This document shows, piece after piece, positions 24,341-32,769 of a DNA stretch of 64,000 nt. The position numbers and the translations under genes are program-made. The DNA comes from Blastococcus mobilis (GTDB lineage: Bacteria; Actinomycetota; Actinomycetes; Mycobacteriales; Geodermatophilaceae): the NCBI RefSeq assembly GCF_900188025.1, contig NZ_FZNO01000012.1, forward strand, positions 94,390-158,389. The letters run 5' to 3'. The notes beneath the pieces are model-generated. The model did not search any database and was not told the DNA's origin. It worked only from the letters and a program-made list of their open reading frames with translations. Position 1 is the stretch's first letter. Every line of letters begins with the position of its first letter.

Positions 24341-25234
24341 CTAGTCGTACGGGTTGGTGAGGACGGGCCTCGCCTGGAGGACGTCGAAGGTGACCGGAGG
24401 GCCATCGGTGGTGGTGGTGCCCGGGACGTCGGCCGGCGCGCTGCCGTTGACCGTGAACGTCGCACTCCAGGTGACGGTGAGGTGCGCGGTGTAGGTGCCC
24501 GACCGGTAGGAATGCTCGACCGTCTGGTTCGGATATGGGGCGCCGGGATCGATGCTGGTGATCTGGCCGGTGGCGTCGCCGGTGTGCCAGGTGAAGCGTT
24601 CGGCGGTGGCCTGGATGACGACGCTGAAGCCGCGGATGTCCACGGTGAAGGTCTGAGTCGTGGGGGAGTCGGTGTAGAAGATCACCGGCAGCCCTGTGAG
24701 GCCGTCGCCCGGCGGCTGGTGCTGCGTCGTCAGCTGGGGGAGTGGCAGCCGCTCGAAGTAGCTGAACACCTCCGCGCCAGACGGCGGCGGGTTGAGATCG
24801 GTGACGTCGTAGCAGCCCTCGCTGAAGAAACTCCAGTCGCCGATCGGGTCGCCTGGCCCGAAGCCGTCCGGGACTGGCTCGATTGCGGGTCCCTGGCTCG
24901 GGACGATCGGCCGACGGTTCACCACGAAGAAGTCGATGACGCGGCCGGGCTGCTGCGGGCATTCCCGCACGTCAGTAGGAGAGCAGTAAGCCCGCGTTTC
25001 GGCAGCCGCGAGGCACCGGTCGAGCATCTGATAGGCGTACTGGCCGGCCTCGAGACCGCTAACCCCGACGACCGCAGGAACGCTGGCGCCTTCGAACGTT
25101 ACGGTCGCTGCGCCTTCTTCGAGCTCGACCGGGCACTCGATGTCATAGCCGCACGCGGCCGCAGGCGTGGCGACCAGCAGCGCACCCACTAGAGCCGCGG
25201 CGACAAAAAGTCCTCGCAAGGTTGCTCTCGTCAT
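24341..25234 (-). CDS. Secreted protein with PKD-like domain
   Basis: A 297-residue exported protein. The signal peptide runs to residue ~27 (LFVAAALVGALLVATPAAACG). Residues ~205-265 resemble a PKD/Ig-like fold (FTWHTGDATG, then TVEHSYRSGTYTAHLTVTWSATF). Several cysteines lie in the first 120 residues, suggesting disulfides. No enzyme motif is seen. ATG overlaps the stop of the lipoprotein gene upstream by four bases, so the two are made together. A role in the envelope is likely; the function is unknown. Confidence 0.75.
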   Translation of the reverse strand: MTRATLRGLFVAAALVGALLVATPAAACGYDIECPVELEEGAATVTFEGASVPAVVGVSGLEAGQYAYQMLDRCLAAAETRAYCSPTDVRECPQQPGRVIDFFVVNRRPIVPSQGPAIEPVPDGFGPGDPIGDWSFFSEGCYDVTDLNPPPSGAEVFSYFERLPLPQLTTQHQPPGDGLTGLPVIFYTDSPTTQTFTVDIRGFSVVIQATAERFTWHTGDATGQITSIDPGAPYPNQTVEHSYRSGTYTAHLTVTWSATFTVNGSAPADVPGTTTTDGPPVTFDVLQARPVLTNPYD

Positions 25235-25818
25235 CCGAGCGTCATGCTCACCACGAGCCAGGAAATGTCTGCTTCAGACCAGACGAGGGTGACTCCAGAA
25301 CTCAAGTTCGGTTGCGTGGGCAGCCCGGAGTCGACGGGCGTGCCGGCCGCGTCGACCATCACCACGGCCTCTTGTCGAACTCCAAAGTTGATCGACGCTT
25401 CGTCGCCGGTGAACTGCGGCTCCGTCACGTCATTCAGCGTCAGTTTGCCGCCGTCATAACGACGACCGGCAGCCAGGGCCTCGTCGTAGTTGTTGGCGAT
25501 GCGCCAACAGTCGTTGCAATCAGGCCCGAGGTCTCTGAGGGGCTGCCCAGCGGGAACCGTGCGCTGACGATTGATCAGGTCGATCCAGTAACGCAGAAAG
25601 GCCTCGGCGCCGGCGGCGTCCTTGGTTCGGGCCTCGTCGGGCACGGGGAAGTCAGCGGGACCGAGCTCGGGCAGTGCTTCGGTGGTGGGCGACGCACTCG
25701 TCGAAGGCAGCGTGTCGTTGGCTTCCTGCTTCTCCGCGCAGCCGGTGAGCAACGCCGTCCCGAGCAGGACACCGATCAGCGTGCGACGCAGCCGGCCGGA
25801 CCCCCGAAGATCACGCAC
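25231..25818 (-). CDS. Lipoprotein, DUF6318-like
   Basis: A 195-residue lipoprotein with a lipobox ending LLTGC at residue ~27, a Ser/Thr/Pro-rich spacer and a compact domain containing AFLRYWIDLINRQR and LGPDCNDCWRIANNYDEAL. The pattern resembles the actinobacterial DUF6318 lipoproteins; this is recalled by pattern only. GTG start, coupled by a 4-bp overlap to the PKD-like gene. It is likely anchored to the outer face of the membrane. Confidence 0.7.
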   Translation of the reverse strand: MRDLRGSGRLRRTLIGVLLGTALLTGCAEKQEANDTLPSTSASPTTEALPELGPADFPVPDEARTKDAAGAEAFLRYWIDLINRQRTVPAGQPLRDLGPDCNDCWRIANNYDEALAAGRRYDGGKLTLNDVTEPQFTGDEASINFGVRQEAVVMVDAAGTPVDSGLPTQPNLSSGVTLVWSEADISWLVVSMTLG

Positions 25819-25911
25819 AGCGGGAGACTACGCAGACCGAGACCGGCTCTTCTCGTTCGCTGTGGACAGAGGGGCCGTCCACCGCCGTATCGGGTGAACG
25901 GCCGCCCCCTG

Positions 25912-26157
25912 TCAGCGGCGCCAGCACCACTCGGGAGCTGTCACCAGTGGAACGACCTGGCCCGCCGCGGCCAGGTGCAGGCTCCAGGAGCCGTCGATCT
26001 GCCCGTCGTCCAGCGCCGACCGCAGCGCCTCCGCCCACTCGTCGTCGTCCTTGCTGATCTCCGCCTGCCCCGGCCGGCACAGTGCCATCGCGAGGTGACC
26101 GTCGCCGCCCAGCTGCTCCTCGAGGATGGAGTCGTGAACCTGCCGCAGGCCCATCAC
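25912..26157 (-). CDS. Small hypothetical protein (81 aa)
   Basis: An acidic protein (DDDEWAEALRSALDDGQIDGSWSLHLAA) coupled by a 4-bp overlap to the preceding 65-residue gene. The pair is common as a unit in actinobacteria, from memory. There is no signal, membrane segment or known motif. Confidence 0.55.
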   Translation of the reverse strand: MMGLRQVHDSILEEQLGGDGHLAMALCRPGQAEISKDDDEWAEALRSALDDGQIDGSWSLHLAAAGQVVPLVTAPEWCWRR

Positions 26158-26351
26158 CAGGGCGGGGTCGGAACCAGCGGCAGGTCGTCGACCGGCACGA
26201 CGACGGGGAGCATGCAGCCGTCGGTACCTACCCAGGACAGCCAGAGACTGCGGGCGCCGAACACCGGCGGGTTCAGCAGCGCCGTCCAGCGGCGGGTCAG
26301 GTCGTCGGCGGAGCGGATCGGGATATCAGCGAGCGGGGGCGTCGTCGTCAT
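26154..26351 (-). CDS. Small hypothetical protein (65 aa)
   Basis: ATG 26351 begins TTTPPLADIPI, followed by DLTRRWTALLNPPVFGARSLWLSWVG and MLPVVVPVDDLP, a coherent small domain. It overlaps the next gene by four bases (ATGA). The function is unknown. The open frame reaches three codons further upstream, but ATG 26351 is the more usual start. Confidence 0.55.
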   Translation of the reverse strand: MTTTPPLADIPIRSADDLTRRWTALLNPPVFGARSLWLSWVGTDGCMLPVVVPVDDLPLVPTPPW

Positions 26352-26405
26352 GCCGCCCACCGTGGCAGCCCGCGAGGTGCCTCACGGGCGTTGTCCACAG
26401 GCCGC

Positions 26406-27440
26406 TCAGCGGTGCGGGATGCCTCCGGGACCGTGGCCGGCCGGGACCTCCTCGCCCTTGAACACCGGCCCGGGTGGCGTTCCGTCACCGAACGGCCGGG
26501 CACCCAGCTGTTCGCGGTCGTGCGGCATCAGCCAGTTCGACGTGTCGGGTCCCGACGGGATGATCTGCGTCGGATTGATGTCGGTGTGCACGACGTAGTA
26601 GTGCTCCTTGATCTGCGGGAAGTCGATGGTGTCGCCGAATCCCGGGAGCTGGAACAGGTCGCGCGCGTAGGCCCACAGCACCGGCATCTCGCTGAGCTTC
26701 TGCCGATTGCACTTGAAGTGGCCGTGGTAGACGGTGTCGAACCGGGCCAGGGTGGTGAACAGCCGGACGTCGGCCTCGGTGATCTGCCCGCCCATCAGGA
26801 AGCGCCGGTGCTCCAGGCGCTCGCTGAGCCAGTCCAGCGCGGTGAACAGCCGCTGGTAGGCCTCGTCGTAGGCACGCTGCGAGCCGGAGAAGCCGCACCG
26901 GTAGACCCCGTTGTTGACCTCGGTGTAGATCCGCTCCATGACCTCGTCCATCTCGTCCCGGAGGTGCTCCGGGTAGAGGTCGGGCGCGCCCTCGCGGTGG
27001 TAGGCGGTCCACTGGGTGGAGAAGTCGAGGGTGATCTGCGCGAAGTCGTTGGTGACGACGGCACCGCTGGGGACGTCGACGATCGCCGGCACGGTGATGC
27101 CGCGGGGGTAGTTCGGGTCGCGCGCGAGGAAGGCCTCCTGCAGCCGCTCGTAGCCGAGCACCGGGTCGCGGCCGCCGGCGTCGAGGTCGAACGTCCAGCT
27201 GCGCTCGTCGTGGGTCGGGCCGCACATGCCCATCGAGATGACCGGCTCCAGACCCAGCAGCCGACGGACGATGACCGCCCGGTTCGCCCACGGGCAGGCA
27301 CGGGCGACGACGAGCCGGTAGCGGTTCGGCTCGACCGGCCAACCGCCGGCGCCGTCGGCGGTGATCCGGTCCTGGATGTAGTTGGAGTCGCGCTTGTACT
27401 CGGCCTCGACGTAGCCGGATCCGTTGTTCTCTTCGCTCAC
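26406..27440 (-). CDS. Glutathionyl-hydroquinone reductase-like/GST-family protein
   Basis: A 344-residue thioredoxin-fold protein of the omega-GST/YqjG group. The active-site motif ACPWANRAVIVRRLLGL is near residue 50, followed by a helical C-terminal domain with ITEADVRLFTTLARFDTVYHGHFKCN and WAYARDLFQLPG. These enzymes reductively remove thiol adducts from quinones. Actinobacteria lack glutathione, so mycothiol is the likely partner (inference). GTG 27440 begins MSEENNGSGY. It is transcribed alone, divergent from the regulator operon. Confidence 0.87.
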   Translation of the reverse strand: MSEENNGSGYVEAEYKRDSNYIQDRITADGAGGWPVEPNRYRLVVARACPWANRAVIVRRLLGLEPVISMGMCGPTHDERSWTFDLDAGGRDPVLGYERLQEAFLARDPNYPRGITVPAIVDVPSGAVVTNDFAQITLDFSTQWTAYHREGAPDLYPEHLRDEMDEVMERIYTEVNNGVYRCGFSGSQRAYDEAYQRLFTALDWLSERLEHRRFLMGGQITEADVRLFTTLARFDTVYHGHFKCNRQKLSEMPVLWAYARDLFQLPGFGDTIDFPQIKEHYYVVHTDINPTQIIPSGPDTSNWLMPHDREQLGARPFGDGTPPGPVFKGEEVPAGHGPGGIPHR

Positions 27441-27532
27441 TGCTTCAGGGTTCCCGATACGGAACGGAACCGCACCCTCACTCCGTCGGGCGAGTCCCTT
27501 GTGCTGCCATCGTCCGCATCCCTATGTTGCAC

Positions 27533-27552
27533 GTGTCAGAAAACGCTTACAC
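27533..27552. promoter_or_regulatory. Imperfect palindrome upstream of the winged-helix regulator
   Basis: GTGTCAG (27533-27539) and CTTACAC (27546-27552) match in six of seven positions across six A-rich bases. It ends 13 bp before the GTG of the regulator gene and about 90 bp from the GST-like gene. It could be an autoregulatory operator for both. Confidence 0.45.
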
Positions 27553-27565
27553 ATGAAGGAGGGGC

Positions 27566-27916
27566 GTGACAGTAACCCGGCCGTCCGGCGACGACCTGGT
27601 CGAGATGCTGGCGGCCCTGGCCAACCCGCTCCGGCTGCGCATCGTCGCAACGCTCGCCGGTGGCCGCGACTACGTGAGCCACCTGGCGCGCGAGATCGGC
27701 ATCAGCCGGCCGCTGCTGCACATGCACCTGCAGCGCCTTGAGGCCGCCGGCCTCGTCGTCGGCACGCTCGAACTGTCCGACGACGGCAAGGCCATGAAGT
27801 ACTTCGAGGTCGCCGACTTCGACCTGCACCTGACCGCGACGTCGCTGGCCGAGGCGGCCGCGACGCTCACCCGTTCGGACCCGGCCAAGGGTTCCGGAGA
27901 GAAGGAGAAGAACTGA
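27566..27916 (+). CDS. ArsR-like winged-helix regulator
   Basis: A 116-residue protein with a winged helix: MLAALANPLRLRIVATLAGG, then VSHLAREIGISRPLLHMHLQRLEAAGLV as the recognition helix, and a wing EVADFDLHL. There are no metal-binding cysteines, so it is not a classical metal sensor. The C terminus is charged. GTG 27566 has AGGAGGGG just upstream. The TGA overlaps the ATG of the membrane protein gene, making a three-gene operon with a quinone oxidoreductase. It may sense membrane or redox state through its partners (inference). Confidence 0.82.
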   Translation: MTVTRPSGDDLVEMLAALANPLRLRIVATLAGGRDYVSHLAREIGISRPLLHMHLQRLEAAGLVVGTLELSDDGKAMKYFEVADFDLHLTATSLAEAAATLTRSDPAKGSGEKEKN

Positions 27917-28200
27917 TGGATGTCGCTGCCGAGAGCGGCACGACCTGGCCGCACACGATCCTGATCCTGGGCATCATGATGGGGGCGCTCGTCCTCATCC
28001 TGGGTCTGGGAGCGACGTTCCTGGAATCCCGCAAGATCCGGGCCGCCGCTCAGCAGGACGCTGATCTGCGACAGCTCGTCGGCCGCTACGAACAGTTGGC
28101 CGAGAAGACCCTCGACGCCCAGCAGCGCGCCGCCGCCGACGTCTCCGAGCTGCGCTCGCGGACGGCATCCATCGAGCAGATCCTGCGCACGGTCGAGTGA
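27916..28200 (+). CDS. Small membrane protein with coiled coil
   Basis: A 94-residue protein: one transmembrane helix at residues ~13-35 (TILILGIMMGALVLILGLGATFL) followed by a charged coiled coil to the end (QQDADLRQLVGRYEQLAEKTL). It resembles small membrane partners encoded beside winged-helix regulators in actinobacteria. It starts one base inside the regulator's stop and its own stop overlaps the next ATG. Confidence 0.75.
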   Translation: MDVAAESGTTWPHTILILGIMMGALVLILGLGATFLESRKIRAAAQQDADLRQLVGRYEQLAEKTLDAQQRAAADVSELRSRTASIEQILRTVE

Positions 28201-29165
28201 TGAAGGCGATCGTGCGGGAGGCGTACTGCGCACCCGACGGGCTGCGGCTCGGTGAGGTCGAGCAGCCGGTCATCGGGGACGACGACGTGCTGGTGCGCGT
28301 GGTCGCGGCCGGCGTCGACCAGGGCGTCTGGCACCTGGTCACCGGCCTGCCGCGGCTCATCCGGCTCGCGGGGTTCGGCGTGCGGAAGCCGAAGAATCCG
28401 GTGCCCGGCATGGACGTCGCCGGCGTCGTCACGGCGGTCGGTGCGAACGTGACCCGCTTCCAGCCCGGCGACGAGGTATTCGGGCAGGGAAACGGCACCT
28501 ACGCCGAGTTCGCGTCCGTGCCGGCGAAGAACCTGGTGCACAAGCCGGCGGACGTGTCGTTCGAGGAAGCCGCCGCGGTCCCGGTCTCGGCCCTCGCCGC
28601 CCTGCAGGGGCTGCGGAAGGGGAAGGTCCGGGCCGGGCAGCGGGTGCTGGTCATCGGCGCCGGCGGGGGAGTGGGCTCCTACGCGGTACAGCTGGCGGTC
28701 GCCGCCGGAGCGGACGTCACCGGCATCTGCAGCACGGCGAAGATGGAGTTCGTCCGTTCCTTGGGCGCCGACGACGTCCTCGACTACACGCGCGAGCAGA
28801 TCACCGACGGCGGACGCCGCTACGACCTCATCCTCGACACCGGCGGCAACCGGAGGCTGCGCGAACTCCGGCGTGCGCTGACGCCGAACGGCACCCTCGT
28901 CATCGTCGGGGCGGAGGTCGGCGGGTGGCGGCAGGGCATCGAGCGCCAGCTCATCGGGTTGCTGCTCACCCCGTTCATCGAGCAGAACCTGCGTAGCTAC
29001 GTGTCGATGCCGAACGAGGCCGATCTGCAGTCCCTCGCCGACCAGCTCGCGGCCGGGACGCTGCGGGCGCCGGTCGACCGGACCTTCCCGCTGAGCGAGG
29101 CCGGCGCGGCCATCACCTACCTGCGCGACGGCAAGGCCAGGGGCAAGGTCGTCGTCACGGTCTGA
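28200..29165 (+). CDS. Zinc-independent alcohol dehydrogenase/quinone oxidoreductase (MDR family)
   Basis: A 321-residue medium-chain dehydrogenase. It has PGMDVAGVVTAVGANVTRFQPGDEVFG, the cofactor motif VIGAGGGVGSYAVQLA near residue 155, and SLGADDVLDYTREQI. The catalytic and structural zinc cysteines of alcohol dehydrogenases are absent, as in NADPH quinone reductases. ATG 28200 overlaps the TGA of the membrane gene; GTG 28197 is one codon earlier. It is the enzymatic member of the regulator operon. Confidence 0.85.
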   Translation: MKAIVREAYCAPDGLRLGEVEQPVIGDDDVLVRVVAAGVDQGVWHLVTGLPRLIRLAGFGVRKPKNPVPGMDVAGVVTAVGANVTRFQPGDEVFGQGNGTYAEFASVPAKNLVHKPADVSFEEAAAVPVSALAALQGLRKGKVRAGQRVLVIGAGGGVGSYAVQLAVAAGADVTGICSTAKMEFVRSLGADDVLDYTREQITDGGRRYDLILDTGGNRRLRELRRALTPNGTLVIVGAEVGGWRQGIERQLIGLLLTPFIEQNLRSYVSMPNEADLQSLADQLAAGTLRAPVDRTFPLSEAGAAITYLRDGKARGKVVVTV

Positions 29166-29184
29166 GCCGTCGAACCGGCCGGGC

Positions 29185-29604
29185 TCAAAGTCGGGCGGTC
29201 GTCGCGTCGTCCTCGGCGCCGTCGAAGAAGTGGTCGAGGACCGCGCGGAAGACCGGCTCGTCGGGTGCGGCGTGGGCAAAGAGGGTCATGGACGAGCGCA
29301 GCTTCTGCGCATCCACCGGTCCGAGGACGCGCTCCGGGTCCGCGGTGTCGAGGTCGGTGAGCGCCCGCGCGCACTCGACCAGTCGGCGGCCGAGCAGGGG
29401 GTGCGACAGGTAGGCCCGAGCCTCCTCGGGTCCGGAGATCGCGAAACGCTGCGCCATCCCGCTGCGGCCGAGGCCGGCGACCTGGGGAAAGACGAACCAC
29501 ATCCAGTGGGTGCGCTTCTCGCCGGCGCGCAGCTCCGCGAGCGCCTGGTCGTAGGTGTGGGCCTGGGCGTCGACGAACCGCCGGAGGTCGTAGGGATCGC
29601 TCAC
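29185..29604 (-). CDS. DUF1810 family protein
   Basis: A 139-residue cytoplasmic protein. THWMWFVFPQVAGLGRSGMAQRFAI and ARAYLSHPLLGRRLVECARAL are the defining DUF1810 segments. The family has no established activity. GTG 29604 is the start that gives the normal family N terminus (SDPYDLRRFVDAQ). It converges on the oxidoreductase and diverges from the next gene. Confidence 0.85.
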   Translation of the reverse strand: MSDPYDLRRFVDAQAHTYDQALAELRAGEKRTHWMWFVFPQVAGLGRSGMAQRFAISGPEEARAYLSHPLLGRRLVECARALTDLDTADPERVLGPVDAQKLRSSMTLFAHAAPDEPVFRAVLDHFFDGAEDDATTARL

Positions 29605-29666
29605 CCCGGCAGCTTGCCGCACGAGCCATCCGATGACTCCGGGACGCCGGGACCGTCTGACCTGAC

Positions 29667-30248
29667 ATGCAGACGACGACTCTGGATTTCGGTCCGCAGA
29701 CCGCCGAGGTGACGCGGGTGGTCGCCGGCGTGCGCGACGACCAGCTGGGCGATCCGACCCCGTGCGAGGGCACCTCGGTCGCCGCTCTCCTCGACCATCT
29801 GGTCGGCCTGACCATGGCGTTCCGGTTGGCCGCGGAGAAGGAGGAGTTCGCCGGGGGCCCGTCCGCGGACGCCGCCCACCTGGCGCCCGACTGGCGGACG
29901 CGGCTGCCCGCGCAACTGGCGGAGTTGAGCGCGGCGTGGCGGAAGCCGAGCGCCTGGGAGGGGACGGCCGAGGTCGCCGGGGTGCGGATGCCGGCGCCCG
30001 CGATGGCCGCCGTCGCACTGAACGAGGTGCTCGTCCACGGCTGGGACCTCGCCGTCGCCACCGGTCAGCCGTACACGGCCGACCCCGCCGGCGTGCAGGC
30101 CTGCCTGGAGATGGTCGGCGACCGCAGCGACCCCACGGCCGAACCCGAAGGGCTCTTCGGACCGGTCGTGCCGGTGCCGGACGACGCGCCGGCGTTCGAC
30201 CGGTTGCTCGGTCTCACCGGCCGCGACCCGCGGTGGGCGGCGTCCTGA
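29667..30248 (+). CDS. TIGR03086-type metal-binding protein (DinB/maleylpyruvate isomerase-like)
   Basis: A 193-residue four-helix-bundle protein. LGDPTPCEGTSVAALLDHLVGL and NEVLVHGWDLAVATG carry the metal-ligating His residues of the mycothiol-dependent maleylpyruvate isomerase superfamily. These proteins use mycothiol in transferase or detoxification reactions; the substrate here is unknown. ATG 29667. It is monocistronic. Confidence 0.82.
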   Translation: MQTTTLDFGPQTAEVTRVVAGVRDDQLGDPTPCEGTSVAALLDHLVGLTMAFRLAAEKEEFAGGPSADAAHLAPDWRTRLPAQLAELSAAWRKPSAWEGTAEVAGVRMPAPAMAAVALNEVLVHGWDLAVATGQPYTADPAGVQACLEMVGDRSDPTAEPEGLFGPVVPVPDDAPAFDRLLGLTGRDPRWAAS

Positions 30249-30299
30249 CCCGTGGACGGTGCACGTGGTGGCCACCACGTGCACCGACCGACTCGCGGA

Positions 30300-30920
30300 T
30301 CAGACCGTCTCGGGTACGCGCAGGTGGGCGAGCACGAGATCCATCTCGGCCACGTCGGTGATCTCGCCGCTCATCTGGCGGGTGAACTCCTCACGCATCG
30401 ACCGAGCCGCGTCGCTCGCGCGGTTCATCGCCTCGCGGCTGTCGTAGACCGTGGCGGTCACGGCACGGCCGCTCGCGCGGTCGACCAGCATGCTGATGCT
30501 GCAGAAGCCGGGCAGCTCCTCCACTCGCGGCAGCATGGCCATCCGGAAGGTGTCCAGCACCCGTTCCACGTCGTGGGGGTTCCCGCGACTCCAGATGAGC
30601 CGGCAGCACGCGCCGTCCGGCGCCGGGTGCGCGCGGTGCAGGATGCCGATCTCCCACTCCTGCACCTCCGGCTGGCCGCCCATCATCTCCGCGTAGCGCT
30701 GCCGCATGTCGTGCAGGCGGCTCGCGCTGTTGTGCATCGCCTCCTCGGTCTCCCAGGCGGTCGTGGCGATACATCGCCCGCTGTCGCGGTCGCACATCAC
30801 CGACATGCCGACACAACCCTCGATCTCCTGGGCGGCCGGCATGACCTGATCACGGAGGTAGGCGATCGCGTCGTCGATCGACTGCGCGTTGCCGCGCACG
30901 GTGACGGATCGGGCGTACAT
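30300..30920 (-). CDS. Tandem ABM-like domain protein, paralogue 2
   Basis: A 206-residue copy of the five-member family: MYARSVT start, half 1 PAAQEIEGCVGMSVMCDRDSGR, half 2 LPRVEELPGFCSISMLVDRASGR, end LAHLRVPETV. It is closest to paralogue 1 (MMGGQPEVQEWEI versus VMGGEPEVQEWEI). CCRLIW replaces CARVIW, matching paralogue 4. GAGAGGAG precedes ATG 30920. The leader hairpin is at 30945-30967. Confidence 0.8.
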   Translation of the reverse strand: MYARSVTVRGNAQSIDDAIAYLRDQVMPAAQEIEGCVGMSVMCDRDSGRCIATTAWETEEAMHNSASRLHDMRQRYAEMMGGQPEVQEWEIGILHRAHPAPDGACCRLIWSRGNPHDVERVLDTFRMAMLPRVEELPGFCSISMLVDRASGRAVTATVYDSREAMNRASDAARSMREEFTRQMSGEITDVAEMDLVLAHLRVPETV

Positions 30921-30944
30921 GCCACCACTCCTCTCGGAATCGGC

Positions 30945-30967
30945 GGCGAGGCCCCTGCGGCATCGCC
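30945..30967 (-). promoter_or_regulatory. Conserved leader hairpin of ABM paralogue 2
   Basis: On the minus strand GGCGATGCC and GGCCTCGCC pair around loop GCAGG (one U-C mismatch), and the stem extends outward by two more pairs. The hairpin ends 24 nt before the ATG. Upstream sequence GCGAGGACAGTG is shared with paralogue 3. Confidence 0.55.
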
Positions 30968-31034
30968 GCGCCGATCACTGTCCTCGCGGCGGCGCCCGGC
31001 GGGCAACGCCCTGGTGCGCGGTCCGGCTGCTGGA

Positions 31035-31793
31035 TCAGGGTGGCTGCGACCCGCGCTGGAGCTCCTCCTCACCCAGCGCCACGGCGTGCGTCAGCCGCAG
31101 GCCGGCGCTGAGCCACAGCAGGACGTCGTGCAGCCGGAGGCGGGACAGCGGGACCTCCCGCGCCGCCAGCTCCTCTTCCAGCCGGGCGAACGCCGCCGCG
31201 TTGCCGGCGAGCTCCCGGTGGATCACCGCCTCCACCCCGCTGTCGCCCTCCCGCAGGTGGGGGAGCAGGTGCCAGCGGGTGGTGCGGACGACGAGGGGGA
31301 ACAGGTCGGGACGGCGGTGATGGAGGGCGGCCATGACGTGGGCGGGCTGCACGTCGGGGGTCACCTCGCAGTGCTGCCAGATCCGGCGCAGCCACGAGCC
31401 GACGGTGCCCGGTTCGGCGAGCACGGAGAACTCGTCGTCCGGGAGCTCCCAGAACGGACGGCCGGCGGCGCGCTCGATCGCGGCGTCGGCGAGGGGAGGG
31501 ACGTCGTCCAGGACGCTCTTCAGGGCCGTCCAGCCCGCCGGGTCCAGACGTCCGTGCAGGCCCTCGGAGCTCAGGATGTCCCCCTCACCGAGCGGGCCGT
31601 CCGGCACCGGCCGGCGGTCGAAGCGCTCGTAGCCGAAGGCGGGGACGGAGACCCACCTGCCCGTGGGGTTGCTGGGGGAGCGGAAGTGCAGCGGACGGCG
31701 TCCCCGCGCGTACCCGAGCACGGCCGCCAGCGCGGCGCTGGAGGGGAGCGGATCGGGACCGGCACTGGGGAGGATCAGCTCGGCGTCGCTCAC
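31035..31793 (-). CDS. Conserved hypothetical protein (252 aa)
   Basis: A 252-residue soluble protein containing RRPLHFRSPSNPTGRWVSVPAFGYERF, EPGTVGSWLRRIWQHCEV and HHRRPDLFPLVVRTTRWHLLPHLREGDSG. It is similar in flavour to DUF6308 proteins, but I cannot confirm the family. GTG 31793 is preceded by AGGGAGGACC, a strong ribosome site. It is monocistronic, divergent from the 80-residue gene at 31899. Confidence 0.65.
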   Translation of the reverse strand: MSDAELILPSAGPDPLPSSAALAAVLGYARGRRPLHFRSPSNPTGRWVSVPAFGYERFDRRPVPDGPLGEGDILSSEGLHGRLDPAGWTALKSVLDDVPPLADAAIERAAGRPFWELPDDEFSVLAEPGTVGSWLRRIWQHCEVTPDVQPAHVMAALHHRRPDLFPLVVRTTRWHLLPHLREGDSGVEAVIHRELAGNAAAFARLEEELAAREVPLSRLRLHDVLLWLSAGLRLTHAVALGEEELQRGSQPP

Positions 31794-31872
31794 CGGTCCT
31801 CCCTCTGGCTCGTGGCGCCCATCGTCCCAGGCCGGCGACGGTGGAAGCGCGCGCGAAGGCCTACCGCGGTGT

Positions 31873-31888
31873 GTAGTGGAGCCACTAC
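31873..31888. promoter_or_regulatory. 16-bp palindrome between divergent genes
   Basis: GTAGTGG (31873-31879) pairs exactly with CCACTAC (31882-31888) across two bases, 10 bp before ATG 31899. This close to the start it would block transcription or sit in the leader. The regulator is unknown. Confidence 0.5.
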
Positions 31889-31898
31889 GTTCCGCGCC

Positions 31899-32141
31899 AT
31901 GGAGGTCGAGGCCGTCGGTGCCATCCCGTCCCCGCGCCGTCCGATGCAGGTCGTGGGCGTCAGCGCCGAGCTGACCGAGGCACGGACCAAGCTGCGGGAG
32001 GCCACGCCGTCCGGGCGCTGGGACGCGGTGATCGCCGAGGTGAACCGGCTGCAGTACGACGAGCACCTGTCACCGCTGGCCGCGCTGAAGGCCGTCCACG
32101 CCAAGCTCGCCTCCGGGTGGATTCCGCCGCTCGGGCGCTGA
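31899..32141 (+). CDS. Small hypothetical protein (80 aa)
   Basis: ATG 31899 opens an 80-codon frame: VVGVSAELTEARTKLREA and RWDAVIAEVNRLQYDEHLSPLAALKAVHAKL, a plausible small helical protein. No family is recognised and no ribosome site is evident, and a palindrome lies just upstream. The longer open frame runs far upstream over other genes. Confidence 0.55.
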   Translation: MEVEAVGAIPSPRRPMQVVGVSAELTEARTKLREATPSGRWDAVIAEVNRLQYDEHLSPLAALKAVHAKLASGWIPPLGR

Positions 32142-32175
32142 CCGCGCGGCAGGTGGACACCGGCATCCTCGCCGG

Positions 32176-32769
32176 TCAGGTGTCCGGAGACGTGATGACC
32201 AACTCGTCGTACTCGTCCAACGGCAGGCCGAGCGATCGCCGCACGCGGGATCGGGCCATCATCAAGCCGACGGCGTTCTCCGCCGCGTCGTCGTCGCCGT
32301 CCTCGATCCGCTTGACCGACCGGAACACGCCCCGCGTGAACCACCGGTGCGCCTCGCGGAGATCATCGGCGAGTTCGTAGTCCTCGCCGATGAACAGATA
32401 GACGTCGCCGTCGACGGGGCCCTCCCGGCGCAGTTCCTCGGCGACCTGGTGAGCAGCGTCGAGGTCGCCGACCTCCAGTAGACCGTGGTGCAGGTAGCAC
32501 CGGACGTCAGGGGGCACGTGTCCCCGACTCGAGGCGGCGCGACGGAACATCTCTACGGCGGCCTCCTGATCGCCGGCCGCGGACAGGTGCTCGCCGGCAC
32601 TCACGAGCAGTGCGGCGGGGGAAACGTCCACGTCGAGGGAATGCTCGCCCTCGGCCAGCGTGGCGAGCTGCGCGGCCGCGGTCCGGTGCTCCTCCGGTGA
32701 CCGGGCGCGCGCGTAGAGCTTCTCGAGGTCGTTCTCGGTCATGCGGCCGAGCCGGGCGTCGTCCTTCAC
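32176..32769 (-). CDS. TPR-like helical protein
   Basis: A 197-residue protein of repeating helical pairs resembling tetratricopeptide repeats (AAVEMFRRAASSRGHVP, CYLHHGLLEVGDLDAAHQVAEELRR, EAHRWFTRGVFRS). GTG 32769 overlaps the stop of ABM paralogue 3 by four bases (GTGA), so it is translationally coupled to it; ATG 32742 is the later alternative. It is probably a scaffold or protein-binding partner. No enzyme motif is seen. Confidence 0.7.
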   Translation of the reverse strand: MKDDARLGRMTENDLEKLYARARSPEEHRTAAAQLATLAEGEHSLDVDVSPAALLVSAGEHLSAAGDQEAAVEMFRRAASSRGHVPPDVRCYLHHGLLEVGDLDAAHQVAEELRREGPVDGDVYLFIGEDYELADDLREAHRWFTRGVFRSVKRIEDGDDDAAENAVGLMMARSRVRRSLGLPLDEYDELVITSPDT

